Below, piece after piece: positions 15,303-23,315 of a DNA stretch of 64,000 nt. Position 1 is the first letter of the stretch. Every line of letters starts with the position of its first letter. The stretch spans positions 186,001-250,000 of the forward strand of contig VWVT01000009.1 in NCBI GenBank assembly GCA_008638415.1. Direction: 5' to 3'. The notes below the pieces were generated by a model, which was not told the origin of the DNA, made no database searches, and saw only the letters and a list, made by a program, of their open reading frames with translations. The translations under genes and the position numbers were made by a program. The DNA comes from Nocardiopsis sinuspersici (GTDB taxonomy: Bacteria > Actinomycetota > Actinomycetes > Streptosporangiales > Streptosporangiaceae).

Positions 15303-16142
15303 ATGGCACAACCCAACGACGACCGCGTCGAGGGCGTGCACGCGTTCGACGACTACGACCGTGTGGCACTGGTGACCGGTGCGGACAGCGGGATCGGCCG
15401 GGCGACCGCGATCCGCCTCGCCCAGGAGGGCTTCGACATCGGCGTGACCTTCGAGCGGGACGAGGAGGGCGTCAGCCGGACCGAGGCCGAGATCCGCGAG
15501 ATCGGCCGCCGGGTGTCGATCCGCCAGCACGACCTCACCGACCCCGTGCGGGGATCCCAGGCCATCACCGAGCTGATCGAGGACCTCGGGGGCGTGGGCG
15601 TCCTGGTCAACAACGCGGGTACCGGCTCCGGGGAGCCCCTGCTGGAGACGGACTACGAGCGCTGGCGCCAGGTCCTGTCCGTGGACCTGGACGGGGCCTT
15701 CCTCTGCGCGAAGGCCGCGGCGACGCACATGCGCGACGCCGGGCGCGGCGGCCGCATCGTCAACATCACCAGCGTTCACGAGGACTACCCGAGGGTGAAC
15801 GCCGGCGCCTACTGCGTCGCCAAGGGCGGGGCCAAGCTCCTCACCCGTGTCCTGGCCCTGGAACTGGGGCTGTACGGCATCACCGTGAACGCGGTGGCGC
15901 CGGGAGAGATCGCCACCCCCATGACCGGCCAGCACGAGCAGGAGCCCGTGCTGGACTCGCGTGCCGGGTACCCGCTGTCCCGGCCGGGGCACGCCTACGA
16001 GGTGGCCGGGGCCGTGGCCTTCCTCTCCAGGCCGGAGGCGTCCTACGTCACCGGGGCCTCGCTGTTCGTGGACGGCGGCCTGTCGCTGATGGGCCCGCAG
16101 GCCGGAGGCGCGCTCCAGGACGCCACCTGGCGCGCGGGCTGA
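15303..16142 (+). CDS. Short-chain dehydrogenase/reductase (SDR)
   Basis: 279 aa, ATG with GGAAGGGGG upstream. Classical SDR: TGADSGIGRAT (TGxxxGIG) for the nicotinamide cofactor at residues 24-34, LVNNAGTG, the Ser in NITSVHEDYP, and AYCVAKGG (YxxxK) for catalysis. The C-terminus has NAVAPGEIATPM and YVTGASLFVDGGLS. The Arg/Glu pattern after the glycine motif does not settle NAD versus NADP. The family reduces carbonyls or oxidises alcohols; closest general resemblance is to the FabG/glucose-dehydrogenase-like group. Monocistronic and divergent from the GNAT gene. Substrate unknown. Confidence 0.92.
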   Translation: MAQPNDDRVEGVHAFDDYDRVALVTGADSGIGRATAIRLAQEGFDIGVTFERDEEGVSRTEAEIREIGRRVSIRQHDLTDPVRGSQAITELIEDLGGVGVLVNNAGTGSGEPLLETDYERWRQVLSVDLDGAFLCAKAAATHMRDAGRGGRIVNITSVHEDYPRVNAGAYCVAKGGAKLLTRVLALELGLYGITVNAVAPGEIATPMTGQHEQEPVLDSRAGYPLSRPGHAYEVAGAVAFLSRPEASYVTGASLFVDGGLSLMGPQAGGALQDATWRAG

Positions 16143-16185
16143 CCGTCCGGGCCGCCTGCGCCGGCCGCCGGCCTCGCGTCCCGGG

Positions 16186-16626
16186 TCAGCGCTTCGGCCA
16201 GTCGGCCTCCTCCTGGGAGGACCACCCCGACCAGCGGTGGACCTCGACCAGGATGACCGCCTCCGCGGGCGGCTCGGCGCGGTACTGGGAGTACCGTTCG
16301 GCGAGCCGCTCCCGGGCCTCCTCCCAGGCCGGGCCCGAGTGCTGGACCAGCGCCTCGCCGTCCGCCCGAGCCCACCACAGCCGGTCCCAGTCGTCGCTGT
16401 ACTCGTCTGCGAGCAGCGACACCCGGGGATCGCCCTCGATGTTGCGCACCCGCTTGAGCCTGTACGTGGTCTTCGGCTTGTGGTCCACGGGGATCGCGAC
16501 CGTGTCGCCGTAGGCCGCGAACACCACGGGCACCAGGTGGGGCTGCCCGCCGTCGTCCACCGTGGCCAGCCTGGCGACGCGGCTCTTCGCGAACCTCTCC
16601 CTCGTCTGCTCCCGGCTCCACCTCAT
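16186..16626 (-). CDS. PPOX-class (TIGR03668-like, F420-dependent) oxidoreductase
   Basis: 146 aa from the ATG at 16626, which begins MRWSREQTRERF, the usual start of the family; a longer frame adds 11 odd residues. The split-barrel flavin/F420 fold is indicated by SRVARLATVDDGGQPHLVPV, TVAIPVDHKPK and YRLKRVRNIEGDPRVSLLAD, plus WDRLWWARADGEA. Members bind coenzyme F420 (or FMN) and reduce small molecules; the specific substrate cannot be read from the sequence. It is convergent with the SDR gene, with only 43 bases between them. Confidence 0.88.
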   Translation of the reverse strand: MRWSREQTRERFAKSRVARLATVDDGGQPHLVPVVFAAYGDTVAIPVDHKPKTTYRLKRVRNIEGDPRVSLLADEYSDDWDRLWWARADGEALVQHSGPAWEEARERLAERYSQYRAEPPAEAVILVEVHRWSGWSSQEEADWPKR

Positions 16627-16714
16627 ACGGAGAACGTGCCACGCGGACGGGGAGGGCACAAGGGGGCCGCACCGGCCGGGAGTCCGGGAGCGGGATCCGG
16701 AGCCGGGCCCCGCG

Positions 16715-18001
16715 CTAGGCGCGGGAGCGGCGCAGGATGAAGAAGTACAGCACCGCGGTCGCGCACGCCGTGGTCACGCACATCGGCACGAACGCCACCT
16801 GGTACGACTCCGGCTCGTCCGGCAGTGCCTGTAGGACCGCGCCGGCCGCCACGGTGCACACCACGGCGGTGGTGAAGCCGCTCATGTTCACCAGGCCCGA
16901 GGCGACCCCGGTCCGGCTCGCGGGGATGCCGTCGCGCGCGAAGTCGAAGGAGACCGTCGGCGCCAGGGTCTGCCCCACCGCGCTGGCCGCCATCACCGTC
17001 AGCCCCAGGGCCACGGGAGGCCCTCCGGGCCACACCACCAGCAGCAGCCAGCCCAGGCTCAGCACCGTTCCCAGCGTGAGGGCCAGCGCCCCGCGCACAC
17101 CGGGCCTGCGGCCGATCACGACACCGGCGAACGGGGCCAGCCACAGCCCGCCCGCGGCCAGGGCCGTGAGGGTGAGGGCGGCCGTGCCCTCGGGCAGTCC
17201 CAGGCCGCCCACGAGGAACGGGTAGCCCCACAGCACCATCATCATCGTGAACGGCGCCATGACGGCCGCGTGGTGGGCCATGCCGATCAGCGGGCCGCGT
17301 GTGCGCAGCGCCTCCTTGAGCGCGGCCCACACCGGGATCGGGTCGGCGACCGTGGACCGCCCCGCCGCCCCGGCCGGCCGGTCGCGCACGACCAGCAGCA
17401 TCAGGAGGGCCATCAGCGCGGTCAGGGCCGCGGTGCTCAGGAACGCGGCCACCCAGCCGATCCCGTCCAGGGCCCACGCCAGCGGCGCGGCACTGGCCAC
17501 CTGGCCGGTTCCGCCGACCACGCCGGTGAGCCCGCTGATGAGGGCGTAGCGCGAGCGCGGGAACCACAGGGCGGCCAACCGGATGACGTTGAGGAACACC
17601 AGGGCGTCGCCGACCCCGACGAGGAACCGCCCGGCCACCGCCGTCCCGATGCCGGGGGCCAGCGCGAACAGGCACGACCCGACCATCATCGCCACCATGC
17701 CCATCACGAGCGTGTAGCGCGGGCCGAGCCGGTCGGCGAGCAGACCGGCGGGCACCTGGAGGAGCACGTACACCAGGAGTTGCAGCATCGGCAGCAGGGA
17801 CAGGAGCGCGGGGCCCGCGTCGAAGCGCGCCTGCGCCTCCAGGGCGGCCACGCCGAGGCCGTTGCGGTGCAGCATCGCCAGGAAGTACCCGCCCACGGCG
17901 ACGGCCCACACGAGCCAGGCGCGGGCACCGCCCACGGGCCCCGTGGGGACGGCGCCCCCGGATGCTGTAGTCCGCTCATCGGATGTATCGGTCTGTGCCA
18001 C
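16715..18001 (-). CDS. MFS transporter, 12-helix
   Basis: 428 aa. The GTG at 18001 is preferred (GGAGAGAAG 7 bases upstream) over a longer frame to 18154. Twelve hydrophobic segments can be followed from AWLVWAVAVGGYFLAML to CATAVLYFFIL. Loop 2-3 has GLLADRLGPRYTLV, the DRxGRR-type MFS signature. The central loop (residues about 190-220) is short. Family members of this type carry sugars, organic acids or drugs; nitrate and hexuronate carriers share the LxxHRxxLGV start seen here as MLHRNGLGVAAL. Substrate cannot be assigned. Cytoplasmic membrane. Confidence 0.9.
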   Translation of the reverse strand: MAQTDTSDERTTASGGAVPTGPVGGARAWLVWAVAVGGYFLAMLHRNGLGVAALEAQARFDAGPALLSLLPMLQLLVYVLLQVPAGLLADRLGPRYTLVMGMVAMMVGSCLFALAPGIGTAVAGRFLVGVGDALVFLNVIRLAALWFPRSRYALISGLTGVVGGTGQVASAAPLAWALDGIGWVAAFLSTAALTALMALLMLLVVRDRPAGAAGRSTVADPIPVWAALKEALRTRGPLIGMAHHAAVMAPFTMMMVLWGYPFLVGGLGLPEGTAALTLTALAAGGLWLAPFAGVVIGRRPGVRGALALTLGTVLSLGWLLLVVWPGGPPVALGLTVMAASAVGQTLAPTVSFDFARDGIPASRTGVASGLVNMSGFTTAVVCTVAAGAVLQALPDEPESYQVAFVPMCVTTACATAVLYFFILRRSRA

Positions 18002-18564
18002 TGGGCGACTTCTCTCCGTTTCGTACGACCTTCCCAGTGTCCTCCAAGCGGCGGACCGCCTCATACACCGGGGCGAGGGGCGGGCGAAACCGGACGTAAC
18101 ACCCGTGGCATACCAGGGCACGGGGCCGGCAAAGCCCATGTTTGATCGGGTCAAGGGCGCGTAACCTGCACAGAGTCACTGAGAGCGACACAGAACAAGC
18201 CAAGAGTTGCCAAAACGGGTGAGACTCACGACATCCCGCGTGCAAGCGGACATCTTTTCCCCCGCATCCAGGAGTCGGACGCACGAACGAAATACCCGCG
18301 CTGACCTGGTGGTTCTTGATGACGCGCAGTTGATATGGTTTCGTTAAATGTGATATTGGTCACTCCAAGAAGCCTCGACTACCGGGGGTCAGTTGCTGCT
18401 AGCATCCGGAGCGCAAAGAATAACTACGAGGTAACGACATCGTTCGGGCCTCACCAACTTTGTGGAGGGAACCCGCCGGCTGGCGGCGCACCTCGAACCG
18501 CGGCGACGTGGCCGCACATGCGGCACAGTCACCACCGCGGCAACCTAGACCAATGGAGACGACC
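18002..18564. other. Intergenic region with candidate promoters, no gene
   Basis: About 560 bases between two divergent genes, less GC-rich than the surroundings from about 18160 to 18450. There are promoter-like words (TTGATA at about 18329 and TAGCAT at about 18400), but none with a good pair at standard spacing. No convincing ORF, tRNA or riboswitch was seen. Confidence 0.5.
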
Positions 18565-18942
18565 TTGAGTCACTGGCGCCTGAACAATCCCCGGGCCTCC
18601 AGGGTGAAGTCGGCCCTCGCCAGGCGAATCAAGCACAAGCCTCGCCACTCCTTCTGCGCCGAGCGCGCGATCACGGCACTGCTGAACGAACTCGCCTCCC
18701 TGACTCCTCGCCAGTTCTACTGGTCGGGCACCTCCGAACTGGCCGTCGTCTCGGTCCAGCGCGACGTCAACGTCTGGTGCCGCGACGGCCGCTTCTTCTG
18801 GAACGACCTGTTCCACGGCGGGCCCATCTCCCACCCCGCGAGCGACCCCGCCGGCGCCGCCGAGCTCCTCAACCCCTTCGCACGGGGACCGGAGCCCGTG
18901 TACGGACACGGCTCCGTCATCAGCCACACGGTCGCCGCCTGA
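18565..18942 (+). CDS. Hypothetical protein, 125 aa
   Basis: The TTG at 18565 is chosen because GGAG lies 6 bases before it; an ATG at 18553 would add four residues but has no ribosome site. The protein starts SHWRLNNPRASRVKSALARR, is basic at first, then becomes aromatic (RQFYWSGTSELAVVSVQRDV and VWCRDGRFFWNDLFHGG). The middle looks like a small beta-rich domain. No signal peptide or membrane helix, and no family recognised. Codon use is that of a real gene in this genome. Confidence 0.6.
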   Translation: MSHWRLNNPRASRVKSALARRIKHKPRHSFCAERAITALLNELASLTPRQFYWSGTSELAVVSVQRDVNVWCRDGRFFWNDLFHGGPISHPASDPAGAAELLNPFARGPEPVYGHGSVISHTVAA

Positions 18943-19313
18943 GACCCTCCCGGTGCTCCTGAGCCGACTCCAGGGCACTGCGGCTCCAGGCACCGGCACG
19001 GCTCCACCCGCGCCCCCGGCCCTCCCCCGGTGATCCGACCGGCGACGGGAGAGGCCTGCTTCCGCACCAGGCGCACCGAACACCCGCGCATCGGGCGTCC
19101 CGTGCCCGGAACCCGGACACGGGCGCTCCCACGCCAGGCGCCCCGTCACGGGCGGGAGGGTCCCGCTCCGGCCGGCGGGACCCGAACACCGGCCCGCTCC
19201 TCCCCGCCCCTCGCGCCGCTTCGAGAGCGGCCCGCGCCAGGGGTGCCCCGCGTCTTGGACTCCCCGCGTCCCCGCCCGTGCCACGGGCTCCGCCGACGCG
19301 GATTCCACCCAGT
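18943..19313. other. GC-rich spacer without recognisable gene
   Basis: About 370 bases of Gly/Pro/Arg-type GC-rich sequence leading into the 16-bp tandem array. No frame has convincing codon bias or a ribosome site, and no operator or terminator was recognised. Confidence 0.5.
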
Positions 19314-19473
19314 GTGAGGACCGCCCGGCGTGAGGACCGCCCGATGTGAGTCCCACCCGGTGTGGGGGCCGCCCGGCGTGAAGACCGTCCGGCGTGAGGA
19401 CCGCCCGATGTGAGGGCCGCCCGGCGTGAAGACCGTCCGGCGTGAGGACCGCCCGATGTGAGGGCCGCCCGGC
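19314..19473. repeat. Tandem array of ten 16-bp units with a 48-bp higher-order repeat
   Basis: Ten consecutive 16-base units of the form GTGAGGACCGCCCGAT (variants end in GC or GT, with A/G changes at positions 5-7 and C/T at 11). The last six units are two identical 48-base blocks (19378-19425 and 19426-19473), each of three unit types in the same order. The unit length is not a multiple of three and there are no unique spacers, so it is neither coding nor CRISPR. It lies 220 bases before a WD40-type membrane gene. Confidence 0.9.
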
Positions 19474-19696
19474 GGGGGCTCCGACGGGGAGGCGGTCACC
19501 CGGCAGAACAGATCTTCCGACCTACGGCATCAAACCCCCACATATGGGCATACAACCCCTCTGAACCATCCGAAGTTGTGCCCCACGTGGATCGCCCACG
19601 GGTTACGGTGACTGCTGACACATTTCCGGGCACACGCACCGGCCCGAACCCCGGCGGGCCGTCCTCGATCACCCCCTGAACCACCTCAGAGGACCC

Positions 19697-20920
19697 ATGC
19701 GCCCCCTCAACCCCGACGAGCCCCTCGGCCTCGGGGGTTTCCGTTCCTACGCCCGTCCCGGTCCCGGCGGCGTACCAGGCGGCTCCGACGTGCCCGCCAC
19801 CGGACCACGGCTCCGGCGGGGACGCCGCGTCCTGCTGCGCGCGGCCGCCCTCACCGGTGTGGCGGTCCTCCTCGCGGGCGCGGGCCTGTACGCCTTCACC
19901 GCCCCGCCCCGGCCCCCCGAGGGAACGGCGGCCGCCGGCGCCGAGGCCTGCTCCGCGTCCGCCTGGACCGTCTCCGACAGCCTCGCGCCGCCGGAGGATC
20001 CCCAGGTCGCCTTCTCCGACGAGATCCCCCTCAAGCTGTCCTTCTCCCCGGACGGCTCCGTCCTGGCCGTCTCCCAGATCGACACGGTGACCCTGTGGGA
20101 CTGGCGGGAGTCACGGGTCCTCGCCCGGATCGACCACGAGTCCTCCTCCGTACCTCCGACCCCCGCGACGTTCAGCTCCGACGGCTGCCTGCTCGCCTAC
20201 GGCACCCCGCACGGCGCCGTCGTCGTCGACCTGGCGACCGGCGGGAGGAGGACCGTCGGTGAGGGCGGGGCAGTGCGGTCCGTCACCTTCAGCCCGGACG
20301 GCTCCTCGCTCGCGCTGGGCGTGCGGAGCGATCCCGACGGCCGGCTCCTGCACCTGTACGACACCGTGACCTGGGATCTGGAGGACCGGCTGTCCGGTTC
20401 CGCCACGCTGGGTTCGATCAGGTACTCGCTCGACGGCAGCGTGGTGGCGGGCGGCGAGGACGGCGGCGGGGTCACCGTGTGGAGCACCGGCGTCCCCTCG
20501 CCGACGGGCCTGGTCCTGGACCGCGCGGGTGTGGGCGCGGGCGCGTTCGACCTCCTCCCGGACGGCTCGGGCGTGCTGCTCATCCGTTCCGGCAGAGTGC
20601 TCCTGGTGGACCCGGCGACCGACGAGGTCAAGCGCGAGTACGTCCCCGACACCAGCGGGGGAGTCCTGGTGGACGTCGCCTACAGCGCCGCGAGCGGCCG
20701 GGTGTTCGCGGCCCGCCTGGACCCCGTCAACGACACCGGCGACATGGTGGCGTGGGAGTACGGTGCGGCGACCGAGGTCGCCCTGGGCCCGGACCTGCCA
20801 CGCGTGTTCCCCATGGCCCTGTCCAAGGACGGTTCGCGGGTGGCGGGCCTGCGGACGGGGACGGGCGACATCGCGGTCTACGACACGGACCTGTCCCTGC
20901 TCAACGTGCTCACCGACTGA
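19697..20920 (+). CDS. Membrane-anchored beta-propeller (WD40-like) protein without kinase domain
   Basis: 407 aa, ATG with AGAGGA upstream. A short Pro/Gly-rich cytoplasmic start is followed by a membrane helix (about residues 50-72, VLLRAAALTGVAVLLAGAGLY) and an outer propeller-like domain with repeated SFSPDGS.LA and LWDW-type strands, e.g. LSFSPDGSVLAVSQ, VTLWDWRESRVLARI, VTFSPDGSSLALG. The LWDWRE block recurs in the three downstream kinase-like proteins, so this is a paralogue that lacks the kinase half. It is closed by its own terminator. It probably senses or binds an extracellular ligand. Confidence 0.82.
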   Translation: MRPLNPDEPLGLGGFRSYARPGPGGVPGGSDVPATGPRLRRGRRVLLRAAALTGVAVLLAGAGLYAFTAPPRPPEGTAAAGAEACSASAWTVSDSLAPPEDPQVAFSDEIPLKLSFSPDGSVLAVSQIDTVTLWDWRESRVLARIDHESSSVPPTPATFSSDGCLLAYGTPHGAVVVDLATGGRRTVGEGGAVRSVTFSPDGSSLALGVRSDPDGRLLHLYDTVTWDLEDRLSGSATLGSIRYSLDGSVVAGGEDGGGVTVWSTGVPSPTGLVLDRAGVGAGAFDLLPDGSGVLLIRSGRVLLVDPATDEVKREYVPDTSGGVLVDVAYSAASGRVFAARLDPVNDTGDMVAWEYGAATEVALGPDLPRVFPMALSKDGSRVAGLRTGTGDIAVYDTDLSLLNVLTD

Positions 20921-20923
20921 ACC

Positions 20924-20957
20924 GGAGGGCGCCCGCGGGGCGCGGCGGGCGCCCTCC
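20924..20957 (+). terminator. Hairpin terminator after the WD40-like gene
   Basis: A perfect 13-base stem (GGAGGGCGCCCGC and its complement) around an 8-base loop begins 3 bases after the stop codon. It separates this gene from the kinase genes downstream. Confidence 0.8.
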
Positions 20958-21103
20958 TCCCCCGCCGCCGGGCCCGGGGCCGGATCCGGGCCGGCCCTGG
21001 GACGCGACTCCCCGGACCGCTACATTGGGACATCCCCACCACCCCTTCCGAAACGGTGGGATCAGGCACCGTCCTCTCGACGCAGTGAGGAACACGTACC
21101 GCC

Positions 21104-23302
21104 GTGCAGCCCCTCGCCTCCGACGACCCCCACCGCATCGGCCCGTACCGGGTCCTGGCCCGTCTCGGCTCCGGCGGCATGGGCAGGGTGTACCTGGCGC
21201 GCACCCCCGACGGCCACTTGGGCGCCCTCAAGGCGGTCAGGGAGGAACTCGCCCACGACACCCTGTTCCGTGCGAGGTTCGCCCGGGAGATCCGCGTCGC
21301 CCGGAGCGTCCGCGGCCCCTTCACCCCCGCCGTCGTGGACGCCGACCCCGACGCGGACGTGCCGTGGATGGCCACCGAGTACGTCCCCGGCCCCACCCTC
21401 AAGGAGGCGGTGCTGGCGGGCGGCCCCTTCCCGGAACCGTCGCTGCTGGTCCTGGCGCTGGGCCTGGCCCGCGCCCTGGAGACCATCCACGCGGCCGGGC
21501 TCATGCACCGCGACCTCAAGCCCGGCAACGTGCTGCTCTCCCCGCGCGGCCCGCAGGTGATCGACTTCGGTATCGCCCGCGCCGTCGAGGGCACCGTCCT
21601 CACCCGTACCGGCCAGACCTTCGGCACGCCGGCCTACACCTCCCCCGAGCAGGTCGTCGGCCAGGGCGTCACCCCCCTCAGCGACGTGTTCTCCCTGGCG
21701 GGCTCGGTGGTCTTCGCCGCCAGTGGCGAACCCCCGTTCGGCTCCGGACCGGCCGCCGCGGTACTGCGCCGGGTCATGTCCGGGCATCCCCGCCTGGACG
21801 CGGTCCCCGAGGGGCCGGTACGCGACCTGCTCGCCCGCTGCTTCGCCAAGGACCCCGGGTGGCGCCCCGGCGTCGAGGAGGTCGTGCGAGGACTGTCCGA
21901 ACTGCCGCTGCCCCCGGCCGAGCACGGCTGGCTCCCCTCCCCGGTCACCCAGCAGATCGAGGCGCGGGAGGACGAGTCCCGGCGGGCCGACGAGGCCGAG
22001 CGCACCACCGTACCGATGGCCGGTTCCGGGCAGCGGCCGTCCACGGACACCACTGGGGCATACCCCGGCTCCGGCGACGCCCCGGAGAGCACCCCGGAGA
22101 ACGCCTCAGAGGACACTTCGGCGGGTATCCCGGAGGGCGCTTCGGCGGACGCCCCGGAGGACGCCTCAGGGGGCTCCCCGGCCGGGGAGCGGCCCGACCG
22201 CCCGTGGTGGCGGCGCCGCGCCACCGCCGTCTCCGCCGCCGCGGCCGCCCTGGCCGTCTGCGCCACCGCCGCCACGCTGGCCGTGGCCGACCCCTGGGGT
22301 GCCTCCGCCCCCGGCGCCCCCTCCGCCGGGCCCTCAGAGGAGCCCCGGCCCTCCGGCGGGCCGTCGGGGGACGGCGCGCCCGAGGCCGACCTCGAGGGGT
22401 GGATCTACGAGGTCGACTTCTCCGCCGACGGCGAGACCCTCTACGTGTTCGGGATGTCCCTGTCCGCGTGGGACTGGCGGACGGGCGAACCCGTCGACGT
22501 GTTCGAACCCGTCCCCGGCGGCGCCCAGATCGGTGCGGACGACCACGTGGCCGCCGCCTACAGCGACATGATCCGCGTCTGGGACGGCACCAGCGACAAC
22601 GAGGTCAACAGCTTCGGCGAGGACAACCGGGGCCTCGGCTTCTACGACATGCCCGCCCTGACCTCCGACGGGTCCCGGGTGGCCGTGCTCGCCGCCGAGG
22701 GCGGCGTCCCGGACGGGGACCGCCTCATCCAGGTCTGGGACGTGGCGTCGGGCACCCCCGAGGTGGAGTTCCCCGTCGACGGCGTCCTCACCCGCCTGAG
22801 CTACACCCCGGACGACTCCCTGCTGGTCGGGACCGTCATGGAACCCGGCTACGAGGAGCACGTCGGCGTCGCCGTGTGGGATCCCGCGACCGGCGAGCGC
22901 CTCCACCTGTTCGGGGGCGGGGACTCCTACTCCTTCGCGCTGTCCCCCGACAGCCGCACCATGGCGCTCCAGAGCGGGGAGCGCCGGATCGACATCGTCG
23001 ACCTGGCCACCGGAGAGGTCGTCCTCCCCCTCGCCGAGCCCTCCGGGAGGCAGGAGACCATCACCGGCGTCGGCTACTCCGCCGACGGCTCCCGGGTGTA
23101 CGCGGGGGCCTACGGCTGGGTCGAGGACCGGGGCAGCGTGTGGGACGCCCGGAGCGGTGAACTCCTCCGCGACGCCGACGTGTCGGTGTACGCCCCCATG
23201 GGCTCCCATCCCGAGGACGAGTACCTGGCCACGGTCGCCGACGGCGGCGGGCGCGTGCTGGTCCTCGGCTCCGACTACGCCATCGTCAACGAGCTGACCT
23301 GA
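21104..23302 (+). CDS. PknB-type Ser/Thr kinase with extracellular WD40-like sensor
   Basis: 732 aa, GTG start. The kinase domain is intact: Gly loop LGSGGMGRVY (21-30), Lys43 in ALKAV, HRDLKPGN (135-142, catalytic Asp137) and DFG (154-156), followed by GTPAYTSPEQ. A juxtamembrane linker rich in Glu/Ser/Pro with short ENASEDTSAG-like repeats leads to a membrane helix (about 372-393, AVSAAAAALAVCATAATLAV). The outer part has propeller-like repeats (VDFSADGETLYVFG, AWDWRTGEPVDVF, VGYSADGSRVYAG). It should phosphorylate cytoplasmic targets in response to an outer signal. The next kinase gene starts 13 bases after its stop, so they form an operon. Confidence 0.93.
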   Translation: MQPLASDDPHRIGPYRVLARLGSGGMGRVYLARTPDGHLGALKAVREELAHDTLFRARFAREIRVARSVRGPFTPAVVDADPDADVPWMATEYVPGPTLKEAVLAGGPFPEPSLLVLALGLARALETIHAAGLMHRDLKPGNVLLSPRGPQVIDFGIARAVEGTVLTRTGQTFGTPAYTSPEQVVGQGVTPLSDVFSLAGSVVFAASGEPPFGSGPAAAVLRRVMSGHPRLDAVPEGPVRDLLARCFAKDPGWRPGVEEVVRGLSELPLPPAEHGWLPSPVTQQIEAREDESRRADEAERTTVPMAGSGQRPSTDTTGAYPGSGDAPESTPENASEDTSAGIPEGASADAPEDASGGSPAGERPDRPWWRRRATAVSAAAAALAVCATAATLAVADPWGASAPGAPSAGPSEEPRPSGGPSGDGAPEADLEGWIYEVDFSADGETLYVFGMSLSAWDWRTGEPVDVFEPVPGGAQIGADDHVAAAYSDMIRVWDGTSDNEVNSFGEDNRGLGFYDMPALTSDGSRVAVLAAEGGVPDGDRLIQVWDVASGTPEVEFPVDGVLTRLSYTPDDSLLVGTVMEPGYEEHVGVAVWDPATGERLHLFGGGDSYSFALSPDSRTMALQSGERRIDIVDLATGEVVLPLAEPSGRQETITGVGYSADGSRVYAGAYGWVEDRGSVWDARSGELLRDADVSVYAPMGSHPEDEYLATVADGGGRVLVLGSDYAIVNELT

Positions 23303-23315
23303 CCGGGAAGGACCC

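Noticed and set aside
18320..18410. Defined promoter with -35 TTGATA or -10 TAGCAT
   Set aside because: No -35/-10 pair has acceptable spacing; only noted as part of the intergenic region.
19314..19473. Possible CRISPR array
   Set aside because: Units are contiguous 16-mers with no unique spacers, and no cas gene is in the window.
19146..19499. Minus-strand ORF of 117 codons with 16-residue repeats across the 16-bp array
   Set aside because: The repeats follow from the 48-bp (3 x 16) block happening to be a multiple of three; there is no ribosome site and the flanks have no coding bias.
20479..23160. An 893-codon plus-strand frame across the first two propeller genes
   Set aside because: It is out of frame with two convincing genes separated by a terminator and consists of Arg/Gly/Pro-rich shadow sequence.
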